A stretch of DNA of 64,000 nucleotides from Streptomyces sp. NBC_01717 (GTDB taxonomy: Bacteria; Actinomycetota; Actinomycetes; Streptomycetales; Streptomycetaceae), in NCBI RefSeq assembly GCF_036248255.1, contig NZ_CP109178.1:5084001-5148000 (forward strand), given 5' to 3'. The notes beneath the pieces are model-generated. The model was given only the letters and a program-made list of their open reading frames with translations. It had not been told where the DNA came from and ran no database searches. The position numbers and the translations under genes were made by a program. Below are positions 9,909-17,876 of this stretch, in pieces. Each line of letters opens with the position of its first letter. Positions within the stretch are counted from its first letter, which is position 1.

Positions 9909-9973
9909 CGCCGCCCACCTGCCTGGGTCGTCGGTCGATGATCGTGCACGTTTTGCTCGCCTTGCTCGCCCAT
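9905..9973 (-). CDS. 22-codon upstream ORF overlapping glnR start
   Basis: A short ORF (starts MGEQGEQN) whose TGA overlaps the glnR ATG in the arrangement ATGA. It has a better ribosome site (GAGGAGG, 9 bases from its ATG) than glnR itself. Six of its 22 residues are Gln, Glu or Asn. Its first two Gln codons are both CAA, the rare Gln codon in Streptomyces. It could be a translational coupler or a nitrogen-responsive leader peptide; both are inference. Confidence 0.45.
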   Translation of the reverse strand: MGEQGEQNVHDHRPTTQAGGRR

Positions 9974-10214
9974 TACGTCGGTCCTCCTCGTTCCCTGCGA
10001 GAGGGGCACTCCCGGGCGGGGCCCGGGGGAGTATGCGGCACTTCTTCGTACGGTTCGGTGCGGCCGTACGACATCTGTCATACGGGTTTTACGGTGCGGC
10101 CCCACGCCCTGGGACCGCTGAGCTTGTCGAAACGTCGTTGTAACAACGCGCGGAAAGCACAAAAGGACCCGGGGGCTGCATTGCCCGGATCCTCTTCCCA
10201 GCAGAATAGCCCAC
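9974..10214. promoter_or_regulatory. Divergent glnR/hydrolase intergenic region with two inverted repeats
   Basis: No further gene is seen. Reading toward glnR, a CATACT hexamer (10030-10035) is a possible -10 box. A GC hairpin occupies 10008-10032 (ACTCCCGGGC against GCCCGGGGGAGT). At 10136-10148 lies the palindrome CGTTGTAACAACG, a plausible regulator site between the divergent genes. A weaker GC-rich inverted repeat lies near 10165-10192. Confidence 0.45.
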
Positions 10215-11108
10215 ATGAGTTCTGTGTCCGAGAGTTCGTTTCGGAGTTTTTCTGTTTGCTTGATCACCCCGGGAGCCCGGCGTGCGACATTGCGGACCGA
10301 TGACGGGCTGTCGATCGAGGCGGTGTACGAACCGTGTACGGCCGGTGCCGGGCCCGCCGCCGACCCGGTCGCCGCCGATACGGCGATCGTGATCGCGCAC
10401 GGTTTCACCGGATCGGCGGACCGGCCCGCCGTGCGGCGTGCGGCGCGGGTGTTTTCCCAGCGTGCGGCCGTGATCACGTTCTCCTTCCGGGGGCACGGCG
10501 GGTCCGGCGGGCGGTCGACGGTGGGTGACCGCGAGGTGCTGGACCTGGCCGCCGCGGTGGCCTGGGCGCGCTCCCTCGGGCACCGCCGGGTGGTTACGGT
10601 CGGATTCTCGATGGGTGGTTCTGTCGTGCTTCGGCACGGCGCGCTGTATACGGCGCCCGACACGACTGCGGCCGCGGAACGGCTTCCCCTCACAGTTCCC
10701 GTGCACGGGGGGCGCACGGAAGCGCACGCGGATGCAGTGGTTGCCGTGAGTGCTCCCGCCCGTTGGTACTACCGGGGTACGGCTCCGATGCGACGTCTGC
10801 ACTGGGTGGTGACCCGGCCCACCGGCCGGCTGGTCGGCCGGTACGGCTTCCGCACCCGGATCGACCACAACGAGTGGAACCCCGTGCCGCTCTCCCCGGT
10901 CGATTCGGTCCCGCTCATCGCCCCGGCCCCGCTGCTGGTCGTGCACGGCGACAAGGACCCGTACTTCCCGCTCGACCACCCGCGCATGCTGGTGGACGCG
11001 GCACAGGGCGGCGCCGAGCTGTGGCTGGAGCGGGGCATGGGGCACGCCGAGAACGCGGCGGACGAGAACTTGCTCACCCGTATCGCGGACTGGTCGGTCG
11101 CCGCGTGA
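10215..11108 (+). CDS. Alpha/beta hydrolase
   Basis: A 297-aa cytoplasmic hydrolase. The oxyanion segment is VIAHGFTGSADRP, the nucleophile elbow is VGFSMGGSV, the acid is probably Asp in VVHGDKDPYFP, and the catalytic His is in ERGMGHAENAA. Long unstructured insertions are absent. The start is uncertain because no good ribosome site precedes the ATG; an initiation site 20-30 codons later is possible. It is followed 41 bases later by a MoaD-like gene in the same direction. The substrate is unknown. Confidence 0.82.
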   Translation: MSSVSESSFRSFSVCLITPGARRATLRTDDGLSIEAVYEPCTAGAGPAADPVAADTAIVIAHGFTGSADRPAVRRAARVFSQRAAVITFSFRGHGGSGGRSTVGDREVLDLAAAVAWARSLGHRRVVTVGFSMGGSVVLRHGALYTAPDTTAAAERLPLTVPVHGGRTEAHADAVVAVSAPARWYYRGTAPMRRLHWVVTRPTGRLVGRYGFRTRIDHNEWNPVPLSPVDSVPLIAPAPLLVVHGDKDPYFPLDHPRMLVDAAQGGAELWLERGMGHAENAADENLLTRIADWSVAA

Positions 11109-11149
11109 TTCATGATGGACAGCTGACGCGAGACGAAGGGAGCGCCGCC

Positions 11150-11404
11150 ATGCCAGCGGGAACGATCCGCTACTGGGCAGCCGCCAAGGCGGCTGCCGGA
11201 ACCGCGGAGGAGCCGTACGCGGCTGCGACGCTCGCCGAGGCGCTCGACGCGGTGCGTGAGCGGCACCCCGGTGAGCTCACCCGAGTGCTGCAACGGTGCT
11301 CGTTCCTGATCGACGGTGACCCCGTCGGGACCCGCAGCCATGAGACCGTACGCCTTGCCGAGGGCGGCACGGTCGAGGTGCTCCCGCCGTTCGCAGGAGG
11401 GTGA
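11150..11404 (+). CDS. MoaD/ThiS-family sulfur carrier protein
   Basis: An 84-aa beta-grasp protein with the C-terminal Gly-Gly (PPFAGG) that is adenylated and thiocarboxylated in MoaD, ThiS and CysO proteins. The start follows GAAGGGA. The body shows RYWAAAKAAAG and TLAEALDAVRERH, as in MoaD, and GGTVEVLPPFAGG. It is probably the small subunit of molybdopterin synthase or a related sulfur donor. No moaE is adjacent, so the pathway is not proven by context. Confidence 0.85.
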   Translation: MPAGTIRYWAAAKAAAGTAEEPYAAATLAEALDAVRERHPGELTRVLQRCSFLIDGDPVGTRSHETVRLAEGGTVEVLPPFAGG

Positions 11405-11414
11405 ACCGCAGAAC

Positions 11415-12710
11415 ATGAGCAGCAGCGATCAGCAGCATCCGTACGGACAGGAGTCCGGGTACGGGCACGCGTACGGACACGGGCAGGAGCCGCAGCCGTA
11501 CGGACAGCAGGCCCCGTACGACCCGGACGACCAGGCGTTCCAGGACCCCGGTGCCACGCAGACGTGGGAGGGGCAGACCTGGGACACCCAGTACCAGCCG
11601 ACCGTCCGGCCCGCGCAGCGCCGGCCGCAGTACCAGCAGCCGCCCTACGACCAGCAGCAGTACGACCAGCAGTACGACGAGCAGTACGGGCAGCAGCAGT
11701 ACGAGCAGCCGTATGCCCAGCAGCAGTACGAGCAGCCGTACCCGGGCCGGCCGGCACAGCCGCAGCAGCCGGTCGCCACGGCCGCCGCCGACGCCCGTCC
11801 CGCTCCGCAGGGCGGGTCGGGCTCGTATCCGCTGCCCCCCGAGGTCCCGGCCGTCGCGGTCGCCGAGGCCGCGCCGGCCGATGTCGCCCCGGACACCGCG
11901 ACAGGGCCAGGCACCTCCGGTTACAGCGCGCCCACCACCCTGGGCAACAGCCGCGTCACCGACGCCCAGCGCGCCCGCGCCGAGGGCCGCTCGCCGATCA
12001 TCGCGCCGGGCATGCAGCCGGCCGCGATCACCGCGGGTCTCGGGCTGCTGCTCGCCCTCGGCGCCGCGATCGGGCAGTACGCCCTGTTCGTGCCGCTGGT
12101 GCTGCTCCAGGCCGTGACCGCGGCGGGATGGTTCCGGCTGAACGGCATGTGGCCGGCCCGGCAGGGCATCGCACTCGCCTTCGCCGGTGGGTTCGTCGCC
12201 GATGTCGTGCTGCTCGTCGCCGGGCGGGACAACGCTCCGGCGGCGATTCTCGGCACCCTCGGCATCTGGGTGCTGCTCACCGTCGTCCTTCAGCTCCGCA
12301 GCCACGCGGGCGCCGACGAGCGGATGTACGGGCTGATGGCCACCGTCGCCTCGGCGGCCCTGGCGATCCTCGCCGCCGGGCATCTCGCGGCGGTGCCGGA
12401 CGCGGTGACGGTGGGCGGTGCGGCCGTCGCGGTCGCGGTGCTCGCCCGCGCGCTGCCGCTGCCCGGACCGGTCTCGATCGTGGTGGCGCTGCTCGCCGCC
12501 GCGGGCGCCGGTGTCGCGGCAGGCGGGCTCACCGACCTCGGCGCGAAGGGTGCCCTCCTCGGGCTCGCGGCCGGCGGCTGCGCGCTGATCGGGCTGCGGG
12601 TGGCCAGCTATGACTACCCGTCACGTTTTGTGCACATGACCGCCGGTGTGGCGCTGCCGCTGACCGCAGCGGCGCCCGCCGTCTATCTGATCGGCCGCGC
12701 CCTCTCCTGA
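11415..12710 (+). CDS. QY-rich polytopic membrane protein
   Basis: A 431-aa protein starting 10 bases after the MoaD-like gene. Residues 1-120 are low complexity, dominated by Gln, Tyr, Gly and Pro. Then comes an Ala/Pro linker, and from about residue 195 eight to ten short hydrophobic helices (for example AAITAGLGLLLALGAAIG and LIGALTLGA-like Ala/Gly/Leu segments to the end). The architecture resembles many actinobacterial envelope proteins with prion-like N-termini. No enzyme motif is seen and function is unknown. Confidence 0.78.
   Translation: MSSSDQQHPYGQESGYGHAYGHGQEPQPYGQQAPYDPDDQAFQDPGATQTWEGQTWDTQYQPTVRPAQRRPQYQQPPYDQQQYDQQYDEQYGQQQYEQPYAQQQYEQPYPGRPAQPQQPVATAAADARPAPQGGSGSYPLPPEVPAVAVAEAAPADVAPDTATGPGTSGYSAPTTLGNSRVTDAQRARAEGRSPIIAPGMQPAAITAGLGLLLALGAAIGQYALFVPLVLLQAVTAAGWFRLNGMWPARQGIALAFAGGFVADVVLLVAGRDNAPAAILGTLGIWVLLTVVLQLRSHAGADERMYGLMATVASAALAILAAGHLAAVPDAVTVGGAAVAVAVLARALPLPGPVSIVVALLAAAGAGVAAGGLTDLGAKGALLGLAAGGCALIGLRVASYDYPSRFVHMTAGVALPLTAAAPAVYLIGRALS
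11629..11745 (+). repeat. CAG/TAC-rich coding repeat (QQY units)
   Basis: Imperfect tandem repeats of the type (Gln)2-3-Tyr-(Asp/Glu)-Gln encoded mostly by CAGCAGTACGA-like units. They make up the core of the low-complexity N-terminus of the membrane protein at 11415-12710. Confidence 0.8.
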
Positions 12711-12893
12711 CCCGGCACGATCCCTGCGCCCCATCCGCCCCGGCCCTCCCGGTCCGACACCCGTGCATCGGCCCGGGAACCGGGGCGGCCCCCGGGCTCG
12801 TCGATCACCCCGGGGGTGCCGTGCAGCCGCAGTAGGCTCACGGACACCAGGCGGGTCCGGCCGGATCGGGTGCAGGGTGGGGGAAGAACGGGC

Positions 12894-13583
12894 ATGCGCG
12901 CACTGCGAATACTGCTGATCATGGTGGTGGTTCTGGGCGGCGTCTTCATCGCCGTCGACCGGGCGGCGGTGTACTTCGCCGAGTCGGAGGCCGAGGGCAG
13001 GGTCGAGATCAGCGGCTCCACGATCGGCTCGACGGACATCTCCATCAAGGGGTTCCCGTTCCTGACGCAGGTCGCCGGATCCTCGCTCGACGAGGTCGAC
13101 ATCGAGCTCACCGGCATCGAGACCGACGCCGGCGGCCGCAGGATCCGGATCAGCGAGATGAACGCGGAACTCCACGACGTCACGCTGGCCGACGGCTTCT
13201 CCAGCGCCACCGCCGCCCGGGCCACGGGCACGGCGACCGTCTCGTACGAGGACCTGACGCACGCGGCCGACGACGGCGTCGTCGTCCAGTACGGCGGCAA
13301 CGGCAAGGTGAAGGTGACCGGCGCCGTCGAGATCCTCGGCCGCACGCTCAAGCGCAGCGTGACCTCGACCGTCACCCTGGTCGACGGCCACACCATTCGG
13401 GTGCACGCGGACAAGGTGCCGGGCGAGGGCATCCCCGGCCTCGAAGGCCTGGTGCGCAGGAAGACCGACTTCGAGCGGGAGATCGGGGCCCTGCCGAACG
13501 GCCTGAAGCTGCAGAGGATCGAGCCGACGAAGAACGGCCTGGAGATCTCCGTGACGGGTTCGGACATCCCGCTCGGCGGATAG
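12894..13583 (+). CDS. LmeA/DUF2993-family phospholipid-binding protein
   Basis: A 229-aa exported protein. An N-terminal hydrophobic segment (ILLIMVVVLGGVFIAVD) is a signal or anchor. The mature part fits DUF2993 (LmeA), which binds phospholipid and supports lipomannan maturation in mycobacteria. Visible features are SEAEGRVEISGSTIGS, IKGFPFLTQV and SLDEVDIELTGI, and the ending ISVTGSDIPLGG. The start at 12894 fits GGGGGAAG upstream. Its substrate in Streptomyces is not established. Confidence 0.85.
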   Translation: MRALRILLIMVVVLGGVFIAVDRAAVYFAESEAEGRVEISGSTIGSTDISIKGFPFLTQVAGSSLDEVDIELTGIETDAGGRRIRISEMNAELHDVTLADGFSSATAARATGTATVSYEDLTHAADDGVVVQYGGNGKVKVTGAVEILGRTLKRSVTSTVTLVDGHTIRVHADKVPGEGIPGLEGLVRRKTDFEREIGALPNGLKLQRIEPTKNGLEISVTGSDIPLGG

Positions 13584-13751
13584 GCGGCCCGATACGTAAG
13601 GCGTGCCGCGGCTGGGTAGGAGCCTCGACAGCCACTGCGCCACATAATGAGACGGACGCGTCCGACCCGTAGATGACCGAGGGACCCGATCGACCCCGGT
13701 CCGGCCCGCGCGGCGCGGCAAGCTTGCTCTCGTCCCGTATTGTGGACGATC

Positions 13752-13770
13752 GTGTCTCAATATACGACAC
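13752..13770. promoter_or_regulatory. Interrupted palindrome upstream of cys leader promoter
   Basis: GTGTC and GACAC arms flank the AT-rich core TCAATATAC, just upstream of the predicted -35 box. This could be the binding site of a sulfur-status regulator; the protein is unknown. Confidence 0.35.
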
Positions 13771-13774
13771 AACG

Positions 13775-13804
13775 GTGACATGCCCGCCCGTACGTCCCTA
13801 CGAT
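13775..13804 (+). promoter_or_regulatory. Predicted leaderless promoter of the cysteine leader peptide
   Basis: GTGACA (-35) and TACGAT (-10) are separated by 18 bases. The -10 box ends 7 bases before the leader-peptide ATG, so the transcript would start at or next to the start codon. Confidence 0.5.
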
Positions 13805-13811
13805 CGGACCC

Positions 13812-13892
13812 ATGAAGCGACAGGCGGATCTCACGAAGCGGCGGGCAGTAGACCTGTGCCGCATCGCCGCCATGCTCTGTCGCACCGTCTGA
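13812..13892 (+). CDS. Cysteine-containing leader peptide (attenuator) upstream of cysA
   Basis: A 26-aa ORF beginning MKRQADLTKRRAVDL, with Cys at positions 16 and 23 and ending CRTV. It matches the conserved actinobacterial leader peptides found upstream of sulfur-metabolism genes, in which ribosome stalling at Cys codons is thought to report Cys-tRNA supply. It precedes the thiosulfate sulfurtransferase gene by 144 bases. It is probably translated from a leaderless mRNA. Confidence 0.8.
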   Translation: MKRQADLTKRRAVDLCRIAAMLCRTV

Positions 13893-14036
13893 GCTGGATC
13901 GTCGCATCCCGCGTTCCCGGCCCTTCGACCACTGTCAGGGCCCACCCCCGTGCATGTGTGTACGCGCAAATACCGCGCCCCCGTACATCTCGCATCACGC
14001 ACCATCTCGCCGCAGACTGCCCCGGAGGAGAACAGA

Positions 14037-14882
14037 ATGAGCCGCAGTGACGTCCTGGTAGACGCCGACTGGGTCGAGGCCCACATCGACGACCCGAAGG
14101 TCGCCCTCGTCGAGGTCGACGAGGACACCTCGGCATACGAGAAGAACCACATCAAGAACGCCATCCGGATCGACTGGACCAAGGACCTCCAGGACCCGGT
14201 CCGCCGTGACTTCATCGACCAGGCCGGCTTCGAGAAGCTGCTGTCCGAGAAGGGCATCGGGAACGACACCACGGTCGTCCTCTACGGCGGCAACAACAAC
14301 TGGTTCGCGTCCTACGCGTTCTGGTACTTCAAGCTCTACGGTCACCAGGACGTCCGCCTGCTCGACGGCGGCCGCAAGAAGTGGGAGCTGGACTCCCGCG
14401 ACCTGGTCGACGGCGACGAGATCCCGTCCCGCCCGGCCACCGAGTACAAGGCCCAGGCCCAGGACGAGTCGATCCGCGCCTACCGCGACGACGTCGTGGC
14501 CGCGATCGGCAACCAGAACCTGGTCGACGTGCGTTCGCCCGACGAGTTCAGCGGCAAGCTGCTCGCCCCGGCGCACCTCCCGCAGGAGCAGTCGCAGCGT
14601 CCCGGCCACGTGCCGAGCGCCCGCAACATCCCGTGGTCGAAGAACGCCAACGACGACGGCACGTTCAAGTCGGACGTAGAGCTCAAGGCGCTCTACGAGG
14701 CCGAGCAGGTCGACCTGGCGAAGGACACCATCGCTTACTGCCGCATCGGTGAGCGTTCCGCGCTCACGTGGTTCGTGCTGCACCAGCTGCTCGGAGTCGA
14801 GAACGTCAAGAACTACGACGGCTCGTGGACCGAGTACGGCTCCCTCGTGGGTGTGCCGATCGAGCTCGGCGCCAACAAGTAA
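14037..14882 (+). CDS. cysA: Thiosulfate sulfurtransferase (CysA/SseA-type rhodanese)
   Basis: A 281-aa two-domain rhodanese that moves sulfane sulfur from thiosulfate to cyanide or thiol acceptors. The catalytic Cys235 sits in the loop IAYCRIGERSALTWF. The N-terminal inactive rhodanese domain starts DVLVDADWVEAHIDDP. The ribosome site CGGAGGAG precedes the ATG. The preceding leader peptide links expression to cysteine status. The downstream DUF1416 gene lies 50 bases away, as in M. tuberculosis cysA2-sseC2. Confidence 0.95.
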   Translation: MSRSDVLVDADWVEAHIDDPKVALVEVDEDTSAYEKNHIKNAIRIDWTKDLQDPVRRDFIDQAGFEKLLSEKGIGNDTTVVLYGGNNNWFASYAFWYFKLYGHQDVRLLDGGRKKWELDSRDLVDGDEIPSRPATEYKAQAQDESIRAYRDDVVAAIGNQNLVDVRSPDEFSGKLLAPAHLPQEQSQRPGHVPSARNIPWSKNANDDGTFKSDVELKALYEAEQVDLAKDTIAYCRIGERSALTWFVLHQLLGVENVKNYDGSWTEYGSLVGVPIELGANK

Positions 14883-14932
14883 CTCCGGACGACCTGGACC
14901 AGCACGACCCCCGACCAGAAGGACAGAACGCC

Positions 14933-15220
14933 ATGTGTGGAGCAAAGGCCGGCGGCCCCGACGCTTCGACCATCAAGCCCGGTGAGACCACCATCCAGGG
15001 CAGCGTGACCCGCGACGGCGAGCCCGTCACCGGCTACGTCCGCCTCCTGGACTCGACCGGCGAGTTCACCGCGGAGGTCCCGACGTCGGCGACCGGACAG
15101 TTCCGCTTCTACGCGGCCGAGGGCACCTGGACGGTACGCGCCCTCGTCCCGGGCGGCAGCGCCGACCGCACAGTCGTCGCACAGACCGGTGGCCTCTCCG
15201 AGGTGGCCATCGCCGTCTGA
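14933..15220 (+). CDS. sseC: DUF1416 (SseC-like) protein
   Basis: A 95-aa protein with an N-terminal Cys (MCGAKAGGPDAS) and a transthyretin-like beta-sandwich pattern (GSVTRDGEPVTGYVRLLDS, TGQFRFYAAEGTWTVRAL). DUF1416 proteins are almost always encoded beside CysA-type sulfurtransferases, so a role as sulfur acceptor or partner is plausible. No enzymatic activity has been shown for the family as far as I know. Confidence 0.88.
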   Translation: MCGAKAGGPDASTIKPGETTIQGSVTRDGEPVTGYVRLLDSTGEFTAEVPTSATGQFRFYAAEGTWTVRALVPGGSADRTVVAQTGGLSEVAIAV

Positions 15221-15244
15221 TCCGCGGCACACAGATCGGCCGGA

Positions 15245-15292
15245 GGGCCGTACCCCAGGGGGTTGGACGCCTTCTGAACCGGGGTACGGCCC
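15245..15292 (+). terminator. Terminator of the cysA-DUF1416 transcript
   Basis: Twelve-base arms GGGCCGTACCCC and GGGGTACGGCCC are separated by a 24-base loop. They lie 25 bases after the DUF1416 stop. Confidence 0.7.
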
Positions 15293-15423
15293 TTCGCGCC
15301 GTTCACGGTGGTGTCGACGGTGGCAGCCAGTGCGCGGTGGCGCTCGCAGGGGGTGTGCGCAGTGCGGTCCGCGGGGCCGTCCACGCCGTTCGCGTGCGCC
15401 CGGATCGGGCCTACGCTTGAGGC

Positions 15424-15681
15424 ATGTACGCCCGGCGCCGTCGCGGCTATTTCCTGATGATGGGCGGATGCATCGTCCTGTTCGTGTCCGCCTGGGCCGT
15501 CGTACGGCTCTGGTCGATGCCCGTCGCCATAGGGATGTGCGTCGTCGCCATGGTCATCCCGCCGATCGCGGCGATGGTCGCCAACCGGCGGGGGCCGGAG
15601 GACCGCTGGTGGGACGACCCCTCCGGCGACCCGAAGTCGGACGAATGGTGGGACGAGCTCGACGGCAAGAAGCGCCGGTAG
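15424..15681 (+). CDS. DUF3099 small membrane protein
   Basis: An 85-aa protein with two membrane helices (about residues 9-28 and 32-52), a basic N-terminus (YARRRRGYF) and an acidic, Trp-rich tail (RWWDDPSGD, DEWWDEL). This layout is typical of the actinobacterial DUF3099 family, whose function is unknown. It is convergent with the DsrE-like gene 9 bases downstream. Confidence 0.8.
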   Translation: MYARRRRGYFLMMGGCIVLFVSAWAVVRLWSMPVAIGMCVVAMVIPPIAAMVANRRGPEDRWWDDPSGDPKSDEWWDELDGKKRR

Positions 15682-15690
15682 GAAGCTGCT

Positions 15691-16053
15691 TCAGTAGACG
15701 AGGGCCTGGACGCCGTCGGCCATGATCTCGCTGACGAAGACCTGGGCACCGGCGATCCGCACGCCTTCGAGGACGTCGCGCTCGGTGATGTCGCGGCGCG
15801 CGGCGCACTGCGTGCAGAGGGTGATCAGGCCGGCCGCCTGAATCGACTCGATCAGATCCGGCAGGGGTGCGGCGTGCGGCAGTTCGAACTCGGCGGCGCG
15901 GCCCGGCAGCGAGAACCACGAGGATTCGCCGGTCAGCCAGAGCGAGACCTCCACACCGCTGGCGACGGCGACCGCCGCCACCGTGAACGCCTGTGAGCAG
16001 CGCTCGGGGGAGTCGGCACCTGCGGTCACCTTGATCACGAGCTTCTTCTGCAT
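15691..16053 (-). CDS. DsrE/DsrF-like family protein
   Basis: A 120-aa alpha/beta protein of the DsrE fold, a family that includes sulfur-relay carriers such as TusD and DsrE. It starts QKKLVIKVTAGADSPERC and contains a CTQC motif in ITLCTQCAARRDI that may be redox or sulfur active. The nearby sulfur genes (leader peptide, rhodanese, DUF1416) make a sulfur-transfer role attractive, but it is on the opposite strand. Confidence 0.8.
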   Translation of the reverse strand: MQKKLVIKVTAGADSPERCSQAFTVAAVAVASGVEVSLWLTGESSWFSLPGRAAEFELPHAAPLPDLIESIQAAGLITLCTQCAARRDITERDVLEGVRIAGAQVFVSEIMADGVQALVY

Positions 16054-16158
16054 ATGCCGAACTGTAATCGTCGCCGGTACAACCCCACCCCCTTGCGAGG
16101 GGTCAGTTGTGTGCGCAGGTAATGGAATCTGCGCCTCAGGTCTCGTGGGGGGACCCTC

Positions 16159-17061
16159 TTGGAACCGAAAGACACCATTCCTGACGGGCCGGCCGAGCCG
16201 ACCGTGCAGGTCGAGGCGCAGGTTCAGGCCGCGGAGCCGCCCGCGCCGATGGTCGCGCCCGTGACCGAGCCGGTCGCCGGGCCCGCGGCCGCTCCGGAGG
16301 CCGAGCCCGATGCGCCGGCGACGCCGGTCAAGCCGCGGCCGCGTGGCCGTACCGCACTGCTGATCGCCGCCGCCGCGGTGCTCGGGATCGCGGGTGGCAC
16401 CGCCGTCGGTTACGGCGTGCAGGCCGACCGCGCCCCGACCCCGCTGCCCGCCCTGTCGCAGCCGAACCTCGCCTACCCGGCGAAGGCGCTGCCCGCGGAC
16501 AAGGTTCCGGACCCGCTGCCCGTGCCGCAGGACCGGCAGCGGAAGACGGAGGGCGATCTGCGCGAGCTGCTCGTCAGCAAGCCCTCAGGGGCGCGCCGCC
16601 CTGTCTTCCCGCTGCAGGAGAACGGGTGGAGGTCTCTTGACGAGTACGCGACGGAGTTCAAGAGCGAGGACTACATGTTCGAAACGCTCGCGGAGGCCGA
16701 CGTCCGCCGGATCGCGGCCGTCAACTGGTCGCAGGGGCAGTACCGCGATGTGAGCATCCGCCTCGTGCAGTTCCGCTCCGGCGCAGAGCTCGGGGCGTCC
16801 GACCATGCGAACGGCCAGCTGGGTTACATGCCCTACGCCAAGGACGGCGCAGGCAACGAGGGCGATCCGATCAAGGGCAGCGGCAACGGCCGCTACTTCC
16901 TGTACAAGGCCGTGAACAAGCCGGGCTACCTGCCTGTCCACCAGGCGCGGGCTATCGCCCAGCGCGGCGACGTCATGCTCGACATCCACATCTTCGACAC
17001 CGTGCCGATCAGCAAGAAGGACATCCGGACCCTGGCCGAGCGACAGCTGGAGCGGCTGTGA
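16159..17061 (+). CDS. Membrane-anchored extracytoplasmic protein, paralogue 1 of 3
   Basis: A 300-aa protein with a TTG start supported by GGGGGGAC. It has a Pro/Ala/Glu-rich cytoplasmic tail, one membrane helix at about residues 56-78 (TALLIAAAAVLGIAGGTAVG) and an external domain. The outer domain contains DLRELLVSKPSGA, then ADVRRIAAVNWSQG and IRLVQF. The same blocks recur in the next two genes, so the three are divergent tandem paralogues. It ends in a 4-base overlap with the next gene. No known family is recognised. Confidence 0.75.
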   Translation: MEPKDTIPDGPAEPTVQVEAQVQAAEPPAPMVAPVTEPVAGPAAAPEAEPDAPATPVKPRPRGRTALLIAAAAVLGIAGGTAVGYGVQADRAPTPLPALSQPNLAYPAKALPADKVPDPLPVPQDRQRKTEGDLRELLVSKPSGARRPVFPLQENGWRSLDEYATEFKSEDYMFETLAEADVRRIAAVNWSQGQYRDVSIRLVQFRSGAELGASDHANGQLGYMPYAKDGAGNEGDPIKGSGNGRYFLYKAVNKPGYLPVHQARAIAQRGDVMLDIHIFDTVPISKKDIRTLAERQLERL

Positions 17062-17876
17062 ACGACGACATGACACCCGACACCGCCCCGCCCGCCGAGC
17101 CGGCCCTGCCGGCCGAGTCGACCCCGCGCGCCCCGAAGGGCCGAGCCCGGCGCGTGGTGCTCGCCGTGCTCCCCGCCGTCCTGGTCCTCGGCGCCGTCGG
17201 CGGTGCGGCCGCCTACACCAAGGTGACCGTGGACAGCGCCGACCGCACCGTCACCACCAAGGTCTGGGGCGAGGGTGCGCACAAGCCCGCCAAGGACCCC
17301 GCCGGGGACGTGGGCCGGGGCAGGGCCGATACCGAGCTCAGCAAGCTGCTGCTGCCGGTCCCGGAGAACTACCGGCTCGGCCCGGACATGGGTGAGTACG
17401 GAAACGACGACGAGATCAGTGGCAAGAAGGCCACGGCCCAGATGAAGGAGAGCGGCCGGGGGATCGCGGGCAGGCAGCGCCGCGAACGGGACCAGCGCAT
17501 CGACCGGCTCCATCTTCAGGGCATCGCGCAGCGCTCGTACACCTCGGACGACAACGATCTGACGGTCGAGATCCAGATTGTGAAGATGAAGGACAAGAGG
17601 GCCGTTTATGACCTGTACGGCTTCCAGACGGGCCTGATGGACACCTACGTCGGCCTCCGCAAGGGGCCGAAGATCGACGGCCACAAGAAGGCCAGGTGCG
17701 TCCGGGATCCCGAGCGGACCAAGGTGAAGCTCGACGGCCTGTCCTGCGTCGCGTACGACGGGGAGCTGTTCGTCACCGTCGAGGCGTACGGCACCAAGCC
17801 GTTCAGCGCGTCCGCTGTCGCCGATCTCGTGAAGGACCAGCTCGACCACATCGAGTCCCCGGGGGAGTACGTATGA
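17058..17876 (+). CDS. Membrane-anchored extracytoplasmic protein, paralogue 2 of 3
   Basis: A 272-aa protein with GTG start overlapping the previous stop (GTGA). One membrane helix lies at about residues 33-53 (VVLAVLPAVLVLGAVGG). The external domain has TELSKLLLPVPENY and IAQRSYTSDDNDLTVEIQIV, which align with the blocks in its two neighbours. It contains two Cys (CVRDPE and LSCVAYDG) that may form a disulfide. It overlaps the third gene by ATGA. Function unknown. Confidence 0.75.
   Translation: MNDDMTPDTAPPAEPALPAESTPRAPKGRARRVVLAVLPAVLVLGAVGGAAAYTKVTVDSADRTVTTKVWGEGAHKPAKDPAGDVGRGRADTELSKLLLPVPENYRLGPDMGEYGNDDEISGKKATAQMKESGRGIAGRQRRERDQRIDRLHLQGIAQRSYTSDDNDLTVEIQIVKMKDKRAVYDLYGFQTGLMDTYVGLRKGPKIDGHKKARCVRDPERTKVKLDGLSCVAYDGELFVTVEAYGTKPFSASAVADLVKDQLDHIESPGEYV

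Noticed and set aside
11629..11745. CRISPR-like or other DNA repeat array
   Set aside because: The repeats are in frame, imperfect, spacerless and encode a QQY-rich tail.
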